Assembly (NCBI GenBank): GCA_958299035.1
Contig: CATQJL010000001.1
Coordinates: 124,001 to 188,000 of the forward strand
Length of the DNA: 64,000 nt
Reading direction: 5' to 3'
From: Cylicocyclus nassatus
Taxonomy: Eukaryota; Nematoda; Chromadorea; Rhabditida; Strongylidae
The translations under genes and the position numbers were made by a program. The notes below the pieces were generated by a model that ran no database searches, was not told where the DNA came from, and was given only the letters and a program-made list of their open reading frames with translations. Positions 1 through 11,560 of this stretch are shown in pieces (the stretch's first letter is position 1; the number at the start of each line of letters is the position of its first letter).

Positions 1-33
1 AATATGGGTGGGTATATATTGAGAATCGTTGTT

Positions 34-51
34 TTTGCGAGCCATTGCAAA
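34..51. repeat. Inverted repeat TTTGC-N8-GCAAA (p34-51)
   Basis: In the long class, TTTGC at p34-38 pairs with GCAAA at p47-51 across an eight-base loop. In the short class the two-base loss shortens this to TTGC-N6-GCAA. The indel that defines the two length classes therefore falls inside the loop and right arm of this dyad. Arms this short can arise by chance, so only the symmetry itself is firm. Confidence 0.6.
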
Positions 52-118
52 GGTACTCGGACCCGACCTCTAGGACTGGCCTGGAGTTTTGTATTAGATT
101 TCTCACTTTCCAATAGAG

Positions 119-132
119 CAGTACTAGTACTG
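119..132. repeat. 14-bp perfect palindrome inside the monomer (p119-132)
   Basis: CAGTACTAGTACTG reads the same on both strands. It is perfect only in monomers with T122, A123, C124 and A129. The commonest variant has C at p129 (TAGTCCTG), leaving one mismatch, and others have GAACTAG, GAATTAG or GTGCTAG. The central ACTAGT core survives in most copies. Function is unknown; it may bind a dimeric protein or form a small cruciform, which is inference. Confidence 0.8.
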
Positions 133-152
133 GAAACATTTGACGTTTCCGG
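130..152. repeat. Inverted repeat GGAAAC-N7-GTTTCC (p132-150)
   Basis: GGAAAC at p132-137 and GTTTCC at p145-150 are exact reverse complements around ATTTGAC. A flanking C-G pair and a T-G wobble extend the stem to eight positions. It lies immediately beside and overlaps the p119-132 palindrome. Common variants (A136 to G, T148 to C, C149 to A) each break one pair of the six-bp stem, so the dyad is intact in only part of the monomers. Confidence 0.75.
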
Positions 153-171
153 AATTGTGAATTTTTGAAGG

Positions 172-340
172 AATATGGGTGGGTATATTTTGAGAATCGT
201 TGTTTTTGCGAGCCTGCAAGGGTACTCGGACCCGACCTCTAGGACTGGCCTGGAGTTTTGTATTAGATTCCTCATTTTCCAATAGAGCAGTACTAGTCCT
301 GGAAACATTTGACGTTTCCGGAATGGTGAATTTTTGAAGG
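172..340 (+). repeat. Reference 169-bp monomer (short class)
   Basis: The second monomer is two bases shorter because GCCATTGCAAAGG is replaced by GCCTGCAAGGG. It also carries T at p18, giving TATATTTTGAG instead of TATATATTGAG. The two differences are linked in most copies, so this is a true subfamily and not scattered indels. Short monomers are frequent from 1 to about 48 kb and the last one I see is near 53,503. They serve as fixed members of the HOR units in blocks B and C. Confidence 0.95.
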
Positions 341-2439
341 AATATGGGTGGGTATATTTTGAGAATCGTTGTTTTTGCGAGCCTGCAAGGGTACTCGGAC
401 CCGACCTCTAGGACTGGCCTGGAGTTTTGTATTAGATTTCTCACTTTCCAATAGAGCAGTACTAGTCCTGGAAACATTTGACGTTCCCAGAATCGTGAAT
501 TTTTGAAGGAATATGGGTGGGTATATATTGAGAATCGTTGTTTTTGCGAGCCATTGCAAAGGTACTCGGACCCAACCTCTGGGACTGGCCTGGAGTTTTG
601 TATTAGATTTCTCACTTTCCAATAGAGCAGTACTAGTCCTGGAAACGTTTGACGTTCCCGGAATCGTGAATTTTTGAAGGAATATGGGTGGGTATATTTT
701 GAGAATCGTTGTTTTTGCGAGCCTGCAAGGGTACTCGGACCCGACCTCTAGGACTGGCCTGAAGTTTTGTATTAGATTTCTCACTTTCCAATAGAGAAGT
801 ACTAGCCTGGAAACATTTGACGTTTCCGGAATCGTGAATTTTTGAAGGAATATGGGTGGGTATATTTTGAGAATCGTTGTTTTTGCGAGCCTGCAAGGGT
901 ACTCGGACCCGACCTCTAGGACTGGCCTGGAGTTTTGTATTAGATTTCTCACTTTCCAATAGAGCAGTACTAGTCCTGGAAGCATTTGACGTTTCCGCAA
1001 TCGTGAATTTTTGAAGGAATATGGGTGGGTATATATTGAGAATCGTTGTTTTTGCGAGCCATTGCAAAGGTACTCGGACCCGACCTCTAGGACTGGCCTG
1101 GAGTTTTGTATTAGATTTCTCACTTTCCAATAGAGCAGTACTAGTACTGGAAACATTTGACGTTTCCGGAATTGTGAATTTTTGAAGGAATATGGGTGGG
1201 TATATTTTAAGAATCGTTGTTTTTGCGAGCCTGCAAGGGTACTCGGACCCGACCTCTAGGACTGGCCTGGGGTTTTGTATTAGATTCCTCATTTTCCAAT
1301 AGAGCAGTACTAGTCCTGGAAACATATGACGTTTCCGGAATGGTGAATTTTTGAAGGAATATGGGTGGGTATATTTTGAGAATCGTTGTTTTTGCGAGCC
1401 TGCAAGGGTACTCGGACCCGACCTCTAGGACTGGCCTGGAGTTTTGTATTAGATTTCTCACTTTCCAATAGAGCAGTACTAGTCCTGGAAACATTTGACG
1501 TTCCCGGAATCGTGAATTTTTGAAGGAATATGGGTGGGTATATATTGAGAATCGTTGTTTTTGCGAGCCATTGCAAAGGTACTCGGACCCAACCTCTGGG
1601 ACTGGCCTGGAGTTTTGTATTAGATTTCTCACTTTCCAATAGAGCAGAATTAGTCCTGGAAACATTTGACGTTTCCGGAATCGTGAAGTTTTGAAGGAAT
1701 ATGGGTGGGTATATATTGAGAATCGTTGTTTTTGCGAGCCATTGCAAAGGTACTCGGACCCAACCTCTGGGACTGGCCTGGAATTTTGTATTAGATTTCT
1801 CATTTTCCAATAGAGCAGAACTAGTCCTGGAAACATTTGACGTTTACGGAATCGTGAAGTTTTGAAGGAATATGGGTGGGTATATATTGAGAATCGTTGT
1901 TTTTGCGAGCCATTGCAAAGGTACTCGGACCCGACCTCTGGGACTGGCCTGGAGTTTTGTATTAGATTTCTCACTTTCCAATAGAGCAGTACTAGTCCTG
2001 GAAGCATTTGACGTTTCCGGAATCGTGAATTTTTGAAGGAATATGGGTGGGTATATATTGAGAATCGTTGTTTTTGCGAGCCATTGCAAAGGTACTCGGA
2101 CCCGACCTCTAGGACTGGCCTGGAGTTTTGTATTAGATTTCTCACTTTCCAATAGAGCAGTACTAGTCCTGGAAGCATTTGACGTTTCCGGAATCGTGAA
2201 TTTTTGAAGGAATATGGGTGGGTATATATTGAGAATCGTTGTTTTTGCGAGCCATTGCAAAGGTACTCGGACCCGACCTCTAGGACTGGCCTGGAGTTTC
2301 GTATTAGATTTCTCACTTTCCAATAGAGCAGTACTAGTCCTGGAAACATTTGACGTTCCCGGAATCGTGAATTTTTGAAGGAATATGGGTGGGTATATAT
2401 TGAGAATCGTTGTTTTTGCGAGCCATTGCAAAGGTACTC

Positions 2440-3736
2440 GGACCCAACCTCTGGGACTGGCCTGGAGTTTTGTATTAGATTTCTCACTTTCCAATAGAGC
2501 AGAATTAGTCCTGGAAACATTTGACGTTTCCGGAATCGTGAAGTTTTGAAGGAATATGGGTGGGTATATATTGAGAATCGTTGTTTTTGCGAGCCATTGC
2601 AAAGGTACTCGGACCCAACCTCTGGGACTGGCCTGGAGTTTTGTATTAGATTTCTCATTTTCCAATAGAGCAGAACTAGTCCTGGAAACATTTGACGTTT
2701 ACGGAATCGTGAAGTTTTGAAGGAATATGGGTGGGTATATATTGAGAATCGTTGTTTTTGCGAGCCATTGCAAAGGTACTCGGACCCGACCTCTGGGACT
2801 AGCCTGGAGTTTTGTATTAGATTTCTCACTTTCCAATAGAGCAGTACTAGTCCTGGAAGCATTTGACGTTTCCGGAATCGTGAATTTTTGAAGGAATATG
2901 GGTGGGTATATATTGAGAATCGTTGTTTTTGCGAGCCATTGCAAAGGTACTCGGACCCGACCTCTAGGACTGGCCTGGAGTTTTGTATTAGATTTCTCAC
3001 TTTCCAATAGAGCAGTACTAGTCCTGGAAAGATTTGACGTTCCCGGAATCGTGAATTTTTGAAGGAATATGGGTGGGTATATATTGAGAATCGTTGTTTT
3101 TGCGAGCCATTGCAAAGGTACTCGGACCCAACCTCTGGGACTGGCCTGGAGTTTTGTATTAGATTTCTCACTTTCCAATAGAGCAGAATTAGTCCTGGAA
3201 ACATTTGACGTTTCCGGAATTGTGAATTTTTGAAGGAATATGGGTGGCTATATATTGAGAATCGTTGTTTTTGCGAGCCATTGCAAAGGTACTCGGACCC
3301 GACCTCTGGGACTGGCCTGGAGTTTTGTATTAGATTCCTCATTTTCCAATAGAGCAGTACTAGTCCTGGAAACATTTGACGTTTCCGGAATGGTGAATTT
3401 TTGAAGGAATATGGGTGGGTATATTTTGAGAATCGTCGTTTTTGCGAGCCTGCAAGGGTACTCGGACCCGACCTCTAGGACTGGCCTGGAGTTTTGTATT
3501 AGATTTCTCACTTTCCAATAGAGCAGTACTAGTCCTGGAAACATTTGACGTTCCCGGAATCGTGAATTTTTGAAGGAATATGGGTGGGTATATATTGAGA
3601 ATCGTTGTTTTTGCGAGCCATTGCAAAGGTACTCGGACCCAACCTCTGGGACTGGCCTGGAGTTTTGTATTAGATTTCTCACTTTCCAATAGAGCAGAAC
3701 TAGTCCTGGAAACATTTGACGTTTACGGAATCGTGA
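2440..3736. repeat. Duplicated 1.3-kb segment, left copy (offset 2,046 bp)
   Basis: This segment matches 4,486-5,782 with a constant offset of 2,046 bp, equal to nine long and three short monomers. The p12 C marker is at 3,248 here and at 5,294 in the partner. Only a few substitutions were noticed, for example GGGACTAGCC near 2,800 and ATCGTCGTT near 3,436. At the left edge a two-base length-class difference ends the match. Edges are good to a few tens of bases. Confidence 0.75.
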
Positions 3737-4485
3737 AGTTTTGAAGGAATATGGGTGGGTATATATTGAGAATCGTTGTTTTTGCGAGCCATTGCAAAGG
3801 TACTCGGACCCGACCTCTGGGACTGGCCTGGAGTTTTGTATTAGATTTCTCACTTTCCAATAGAGCAGTACTAGTCCTGGAAGCATTTGACGTTTCCGGA
3901 ATCGTGAATTTTTGAAGGAATATGGGTGGGTATATATTGAGAATCGTTGTTTTTGCGAGCCATTGCAAAGGTACTCGGACCCGACCTTTGGGACTGGCCT
4001 GGAGTTTTGTATTAGATTTCTCATTTTCCAGTAGAGCAGAACTAGTCCTGGAAACATTTGACGTTTCCGGAATCGTGAAGTTTTGAAGGAATATGGGTGG
4101 GTATATATTGGGAATCGTTGTTTTTGCGAGCCATTGCAAAGGTACTCGGACCCGACCTCTGGGACTGCCCTGGAGTTTCGTATTAGATTTCTCACTTTCC
4201 AATAGAGAAGTACTAGTCCTGGAAACATTTGACGTTTCCGGAATCGTGAATTTTTGAAGGAATATGGGTGGATATATTTTGAGAATCGTTGTTTTTGCGA
4301 GCCTGCAAGGGTACTCGGACCCGACCTCTAGGACTGGCCTGGAGTTTTGTATTAGATTTCTCATTTTCCAATAGAGCAGTACTAGTACTGGAAACATTTG
4401 ACGTTTCCGGAATGGTGAATTTTTGAAGGAATATGGGTGGGTATATTTTGAGAATCGTTGTTTTTGCGAGCCTGCAAGGGTACTC

Positions 4486-5782
4486 GGACCCAACCTCTGG
4501 GACTGGCCTGGAGTTTTGTATTAGATTTCTCACTTTCCAATAGAGCAGAATTAGTCCTGGAAACATTTGACGTTTCCGGAATCGTGAAGTTTTGAAGGAA
4601 TATGGGTGGGTATATATTGAGAATCGTTGTTTTTGAGAGCCATTGCAAAGGTACTCGGACCCAACCTCTGGGACTGGCCTGGAGTTTTGTATTAGATTTC
4701 TCATTTTCCAATAGAGCAGAACTAGTCCTGGAAACATTTGACGTTTACGGAATCGTGAAGTTTTGAAGGAATATGGGTGGGTATATATTGAGAATCGTTG
4801 TTTTTGCGAGCCATTGCAAAGGTACTCGGACCCGACCTCTGGGACTGGCCTGGAGTTTTGTATTAGATTTCTCACTTTCCAATAGAGCAGTACTAGTCCT
4901 GGAAGCATTTGACGTTTCCGGAATCGTGAATTTTTGAAGGAATATGGGTGGGTATATATTGAGAATCGTTGTTTTTGCGAGCCATTGCAAAGGTACTCGG
5001 ACCCGACCTCTAGGACTGGCCTGGAGTTTTGTATTAGATTTCTCACTTTCCAATAGAGCAGTACTAGTCCTGGAAAGATTTGACGTTCCCGGAATCGTGA
5101 ATTTTTGAAGGAATATGGGTGGGTATATATTGAGAATCGTTGTTTTTGCGAGCCATTGCAAAGGTACTCGGACCCAACCTCTGGGACTGGCCTGGAGTTT
5201 TGTATTAGATTTCTCACTTTCCAATAGAGCAGAATTAGTCCTGGAAACATTTGACGTTTCCGGAATTGTGAATTTTTGAAGGAATATGGGTGGCTATATA
5301 TTGAGAATCGTTGTTTTTGCGAGCCATTGCAAAGGTACTCGGACCCGACCTCTGGGACTGGCCTGGAGTTTTGTATTAGATTCCTCATTTTCCAATAGAG
5401 CAGTACTAGTCCTGGAAACATTTGACGTTTCCGGAATGGTGAATTTTTGAAGGAATATGGGTGGGTATATTTTGAGAATCGTTGTTTTTGCGAGCCTGCA
5501 AGGGTACTCGGACCCGACCTCTAGGACTGGCCTGGAGTTTTGTATTAGATTTCTCACTTTCCAATAGAGCAGTACTAGTCCTGGAAACATTTGACGTTCC
5601 CGGAATCGTGAATTTTTGAAGGAATATGGGTGGGTATATATTGAGAATCGTTGTTTTTGCGAGCCATTGCAAAGGTACTCGGACCCAACCTCTGGGACTG
5701 GCCTGGAGTTTTGTATTAGATTTCTCACTTTCCAATAGAGCAGAACTAGTCCTGGAAACATTTGACGTTTACGGAATCGTGA
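4486..5782. repeat. Duplicated 1.3-kb segment, right copy (offset 2,046 bp)
   Basis: Partner of 2,440-3,736. The match ends near 5,782, where this copy has GTGAATTTTT followed by a short-class monomer and the left copy has GTGAAGTTTT followed by a long-class monomer. One private change is TTTTTGAGAGCC near 4,633, where other monomers read TTTTTGCGAGCC. Confidence 0.75.
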
Positions 5783-5954
5783 ATTTTTGAAGGAATATGG
5801 GTGGGTATATTTTGAGAATCGTTGTTTTTGCGAGCCTGCAAGGGTACTCGGACCCGACCTCTAGGACTGGCCTGGAGTTTTGTATTAGATTTCTCACTTT
5901 CCAATAGAGCAGTACTAGTCCTGGAAACATTTGACGTTTCCGGAATCCTGAAGT

Positions 5955-7336
5955 TTTGAAGGAATATGGGTGGGTATATATTGAGAATCGTTGTTTTTGC
6001 GAGCCATTGCAAAGGTACTCGGACCCGACCTCTGGGACTGCCCTGGAGTTTCGTATTAGATTTCTCACTTTCCAATAGAGAAGTACTAGTCCTGGAAACA
6101 TTTGACGTTTCCGGAATCGTGAATTTTTGAAGGAATATGGGTGGATATATTTTGAGAATCGTTGTTTTTGCGAGCCTGCAAGGGTACTCGGACCCGACCT
6201 CTAGGACTGGCCTGGAGTTTTCTATTAGATTTCTCACTTTCCAATAGAGCAGTACTAGTACTGGAAACATTTGACGTTTCCGGAATTGTGAATTTTTGAA
6301 GGAATATGGGTGGGTATATTTTGAGAATCGTTGTTTTTGCGAGCCTGCAAGGGTAGTCGGACCCGACCTCTAGGACTGGCCTGGAGTTTTGTATTAGATT
6401 TCTCACTTTCCAATAGAGCAGTACTAGTCCTGGAAGCATTTGACGTTTCCGGAGTCGTGAATTTTTGAAGGAATATGGGTGGGTATATATTGAGAATCGT
6501 TGTTTTTGCGAGCCATTGCAAAGGTACTCGGACCCGACCTCTGAGACTGGCCTGGAGTTTTGTATTAGATTTCTCATTTTCCAATAGAGCAGTACTAGTC
6601 CTGGAAACATTTGACGTTTCCGGAATGGTGAATTTTTGAAGGAATATGGGTGGGTATATATTGAGAATCGTTGTTTTTGCGAGCCATTGCAAAGGTACTC
6701 GGACCCGACCTCTGGGACTGCCCTGGAGTTTCGTATTAGATTTCTCACTTTCCAATAGAGAAGTACTAGTCCTGGAAACATTTGACGTTTCCGGAATCGT
6801 GAATTTTTGAAGGAATATGGGTGGATATATTTTGAGAATCGTTGTTTTTGCGAGCCTGCAAGGGTACTCGGACCCGACCTCTAGGACTGGCCTGGAGTTT
6901 TCTATTAGATTTCTCACTTTCCAATAGAGCAGTACTAGTACTGGAAACATTTGACGTTTCCGGAATTGTGAATTTTTGAAGGAATATGGGTGGGTATATT
7001 TTGAGAATCGTTGTTTTTGCGAGCCTGCAAGGGTAGTCGGACCCGACCTCTAGGACTGGCCTGGAGTTTTGTATTAGATTTCTCACTTTCCAATAGAGCA
7101 GTACTAGTCCTGGAAGCATTTGACGTTTCCGGAGTCGTGAATTTTTGAAGGAATATGGGTGGGTATATATTGAGAATCGTTGTTTTTGCGAGCCATTGCA
7201 AAGGTACTCGGACCCGACCTCTGAGACTGGCCTGGAGTTTTGTATTAGATTTCTCATTTTCCAATAGAGCAGTACTAGTCCTGGAAACATTTGACGTTTC
7301 CGGAATGGTGAATTTTTGAAGGAATATGGGTGGGTA
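5955..7336. repeat. Tandem duplication of a 680-bp tetramer
   Basis: Copies at about 5,955-6,634 and 6,635-7,314 have the same order of two long and two short monomers. The rare p56 G marker (GTAGTCGG) lies at 6,356 and 7,036, exactly 680 bp apart. GCCCTGGAGTTTCG, GTACTAGTACTGG and GGAGTCGTG recur in the same order. The same 680-bp step separates several HOR variants of block C, so this tetramer is a recurring exchange unit. Confidence 0.85.
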
Positions 7337-8663
7337 TATTTTGAGAATCGTTGTTTTTGCGAGCCTGCAAGGGTACTCGGACCCGACCTCTAGGACAGGC
7401 CTGGAGTTTTGTATTAGATTTCTCACTTTCCAATAGAGCAGTACTAGTCCTGGAAGCATTTGACGTTTCCGGAATCGTGAATTTTTGAAGGAATATGGGT
7501 GGGTATATATTAAGAATCGTTGTTTTTGCGAGCCATTGCAAAGGTACTCGGACCCGACCTCTGGGACTGCCCTGGAGTTTCGTATTAGATTTCTCACTTT
7601 CCAATAGAGAAGTACTAGTCCTGGAAACATTTGACGTTTCCGGAATCGTGAATTTTTGAAGGAATATGGGTGGGTATATTTTGAGAATCGTTGTTTTTGC
7701 GAGCCTGCAAGGGTACTCGGACCCGACCTCTAGGACTGGCCTGGAGTTTTGTATTAGATTTCTCACTTTCCAATAGAGCAGTACTAGTACTGGAAACATT
7801 TGACGTTTCCGGAATTGTGAATTTTTGAAGGAATATGGGTGGTATATTTTGAGAATCGTTGTTTTTGCGAGCCTGCAAGGGTACTCGGACCCGACCTCTA
7901 GGACTGGCCTGGAGTTTTGTATTAGATTTCTCACTTTCCAATAGAGCAGTACTAGTCCTGGAAGCATTTGACGTTTCCGGAGTCGTGAATTTTTGAAGGA
8001 ATATGGGTGGGTATATATTGAGAATCGTTGTTTTTGCGAGCCATTGCAAAGGTACTCGGACCCGACCTCTGGGACTGGCCTGGAGTTTTGTATTAGATTT
8101 CTCATTTTCCAATAGAGCAGTACTAGTCCTGGAAACATTTGACGTTTCCGGAATGGTGAATTTTTGAAGGAATATGGGTGGGTATTTTTTGAGAATCGTT
8201 GTTTTTGCGAGCCTGCAAGGGTACTCGGACCCGACCTCTAGGACTGGCCTGGAGTTTTGTATTAGATTTCTCATTTTCCAATAGAGAAGTACTAGTCCTG
8301 GAAACATTTGACGTTTCCGGAATCGTGAATTTTTGAAGGAATATGGGTGGGTATATTTTGAGAATCGTTGTTTTTGCGAGCCTGCAAGGGTACTCGGACC
8401 CGACCTCTAGGACTGGCCTGGAGTTTTGTATTAGATTTCTCATTTTCCAATAGAGCAGTACTAGTCCTGGAAGCATTTGACGTTTCCGGAATCGTGAATT
8501 TTTGAAGGAATATGGGTGGGTATATATTGAGAATCGTTGTTTTTGCGAGCCATTGCAAAGGTACTCGGACCCGACCTCTAGGACTGGCCTGGAGTTTTGT
8601 ATTAGATTTCTCATTTTCCAATAGAGCAGTACTAGTCCTGGAAACATTTGACGTTTCCGGAAT

Positions 8664-11560
8664 GGTGAATTTTTGAAGGAATATGGGTGGGTATATTTTG
8701 AGAATCGTTGTTTTTGCGAGCCTGCAAGGGTACTCGGACCCGACCTCTAGGACTGGCCTGGAGTTTTGTATTAGATTTCTCACTTTCCAATAGAGCAGTA
8801 CTAGTCCTGGAAACATTTGACTTCCCGGAATCGTGAAGTTTTGAAGGAATATGGGTGGGTATATATTGAGAATCGTTGTTTTTGCGAGCCATTGCAAAGG
8901 TACTCGGACCCAACCTCTGGGACTGGCCTGGAGTTTTGTATTAGATTTCTCACTTTCCAATAGAGCAGAATTAGTCCTGGAAACATTTGACGTTTCCGGA
9001 ATCGTGAAGTTTTGAAGGAATATGGGTGGGTATAGATTGAGAATCGTTGTTTTTGCGAGCCATTGCAAAGGTACTCGGACCCAACCTCTGGGACTGGCCT
9101 GGAGTTTTGTATTAGATTTCTCAATTTCCAATAGAGCAGAACTAGTCCTGGAAACATTTGACGTTTACGGAATCGTGAAGTTTTGAAGGAATATGGGTGG
9201 GTATATATTGAGAATCGTTGTTTTTGCGAGCCATTGCAAAGGTACTCGGACCCGACCTCTGGGACTGGCCTGGAGTTTTGTATTAGATTTCTCACTTTCC
9301 AATAGAGCAGTACTAGTCCTGGAAGCATTTGACGTTTCCGGAATCGTGAATTTTTGAAGGAATATGGGTGGGTATATATTGAGAATCGTTGTTTTTGCGA
9401 GCCATTGCAAAGGTACTCGGACCCGACCTCTAGGACTGGCCTGGAGTTTTGTATTAGATTTCTCACTTTCCAATAGAGCAGAATTAGTCCTGGAAACATT
9501 TGACGTTTCCGGAATTGTGAATTTTTGAAGGAATATGGGTGGCTATATATTGAGAATCGTTGTTTTTGCGAGCCATTGCAAAGGTACTCGGACCCGACCT
9601 CTGGGACTGGCCTGGAGTTTTGTATTAGATTCCTCATTTTCCAATAGAGCAGTACTAGTCCTGGAAACATTTGACGTTCCCGGAATCGTGAATTTTTGAA
9701 GGAATATGGGTGGGTATATATTGAGAATCGTTGTTTTTGCGAGCCATTGCAAAGGTACTCGGACCCAACCTCTGGGACTGGCCTGGAGTTTTGTATTAGA
9801 TTTCTCACTTTCCAATAGAGCAGAACTAGTCCTGGAAACATTTGACGTTTCCGGAATCGTGAAGTTTTGAAGGAATATGGGTGGGTATATATTGAGAATC
9901 GTTGTTTTTGCGAGCCATTGCAAAGGTACTCGGACCCAACCTCTGGGACTGGCCTGGAGTTTTGTATTAGATTTCTCATTTTCCAATAGAGCAGAACTAG
10001 TCCTGGAAACATTTGACGTTTACGGAATCGTGAAGTTTTGAAGGAATATGGGTGGGTATATATTGAGAATCGTTGTTTTTGCGAGCCATTGCAAAGGTAC
10101 TCGGACCCGACCTCTGGGACTGGCCTGGAGTTTTGTATTAGATTTCTCACTTTCCAATAGAGCAGTACTAGTCCTGGAAGCATTTGACGTTTCCGGAATC
10201 GTGAATTTTTGAAGGAATATGGGTGGGTATATATTGAGAATCGTTGTTTTTGCGAGCCATTGCAAAGGTACTCGGACCCGACCTTTGGGACTGGCCTGGA
10301 GTTTTGTATTAGATTTCTCATTTTCCAGTAGAGCAGAACTAGTCCTGGAAACATTTGACGTTTCCGGAATCGTGAAGTTTTGAAGGAATATGGGTGGGTA
10401 TATATTGAGAATCGTTGTTTTTGCGAGCCATTGCAAAGGTACTCGGACCCGACCTCTGGGACTGGCCTGGAGTTTTGTATTAGATTTCTCACTTTCCAAT
10501 AGAGCAGTACTAGTCCTGGAAGCATTTGAGTTTCCGGAGTCGTGAACTTTTGAAGGAATATGGGTGGGTATATATTGAGAATCGTTGTTTTTGCGAGCCA
10601 TTGCAAAGGTACTCGGACCCGACCTCTGGGACTGGCCTGGAGTTTTGTATTAGATTTCTCATTTTCCAATAGAGCAGTACTAGTCCTGGAAACATTTGAC
10701 GTTTCCGGAATGGTGAATTTTTGAAGGAATATGGGTGGGTATATTTTGAGAATCGTTGTTTTTGCGAGCCTGCAAGGGTACTCGGACCCGACCTCTAGGA
10801 CTGGCCTGGAATTTTGTATTAGATTTCTCATTTTCCAATAGAGAAGTACTAGTCCTGGAAACATTTGACGTTTCCGGAATCGTGAATTTTTGAAGGAATA
10901 TGGGTGGGTATATTTTGAGAATCGTTGTTTTTGCGAGCCTGCAAGGGTACTCGGACCCGACCTCTAGGACTGGCCTGGAGTTTTGTATTAGATTTCTCAC
11001 TTTCCAATAGAGCAGTACTAGTCCTGGAAGCATTTGACGTTTCCGGAGTCGTGAATTTTTGAAGGAATATGGGTGGGTATATATTGAGAATCGTTGTTTT
11101 TGCGAGCCATTGCAAAGGTACTCGGACCCGACCTCTGGGACTGGCCTGGAGTTTTGTATTAGATTTCTCATTTTCCAATAGAGCAGTACTAGTCCTGGAA
11201 ACATTTGACGTTTCCGGAATGGTGAATTTTTGAAGGAATATGGGTGGGTATATTTTGAGAATCGTTGTTTTTGCGAGCCTGCAAGGGTACTCGGACCCGA
11301 CCTCTAGGACAGGCCTGGAGTTTTGTATTAGATTTCTCACTTTCCAATAGAGCAGTACTAGTCCTGGAAGCATTTGACGTTTCCGGAATCGTGAATTTTT
11401 GAAGGAATATGGGTGGGTATATATTGAGAATCGTTGTTTTTGCGAGCCATTGCAAAGGTACTCGGACCCGACCTCTGGGACTGCCCTGGAGTTTCGTATT
11501 AGATTTCTCACTTTCCAATAGAGAAGTACTAGTCCTGGAAACATTTGACGTTTCCGGAAT
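8664..11560. repeat. 17-monomer HOR, copy 1 (2,897 bp)
   Basis: The unit has thirteen long and four short monomers minus two single-base deletions (13x171 + 4x169 - 2 = 2,897). The diagnostic deletions are TTTGACTTCCCGG near 8,818 and CATTTGAGTTTCC near 10,526. Other markers are GGGTATAGATTGAG near 9,032, TTTCTCAATTTCC near 9,121 and the p12 C at 9,543. All recur exactly 2,897 bp downstream. Before about 8,664 the alignment breaks down, with several mismatches per monomer. Confidence 0.9.

Larger units (their letters stand above)
1..171 (+). repeat. Reference 171-bp monomer (long class)
   Basis: This is the first complete monomer and sets the phase p1-p171 used in all other entries. It holds GCCATTGCAAAGG at p41-53, the marker of the long class. 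Composition is 43 A, 57 T, 43 G and 28 C (41.5% GC), with G well above C on this strand. Six CpG sites are present, close to random expectation. Main variable sites across the array are p10, p12, p16, p18, p56, p61, p65, p72, p76, p79, p90, p106, p113, p119, p122-124, p129, p136, p148, p149, p154, p156, p157 and p162. The long class is the majority overall and the only class after about 53.5 kb. Confidence 0.95.
1..8663. repeat. Block A: mixed 171/169-bp monomers, weak higher-order structure
   Basis: Long and short monomers are interspersed, and no single long HOR covers the block. Local duplications are visible and listed separately. Small private changes include one-base losses near 796 (ACTAGCCTGG) and 7,841 (GGGTGGTAT). 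The p56 marker (GTAGTCGG) typical of block C already occurs at 6,356 and 7,036, and the p12 C marker (GGGTGGCTAT) at 3,248 and 5,294. Block A therefore shares monomer subtypes with the downstream HORs. Confidence 0.85.

Noticed and set aside
6..12. GGGTGGG in every monomer as a telomeric or G-quadruplex motif
   Set aside because: There are only two G-runs of three per monomer and no TTAGGG- or TTTAGGG-like repeats. Four nearby runs are needed for an intramolecular quadruplex.
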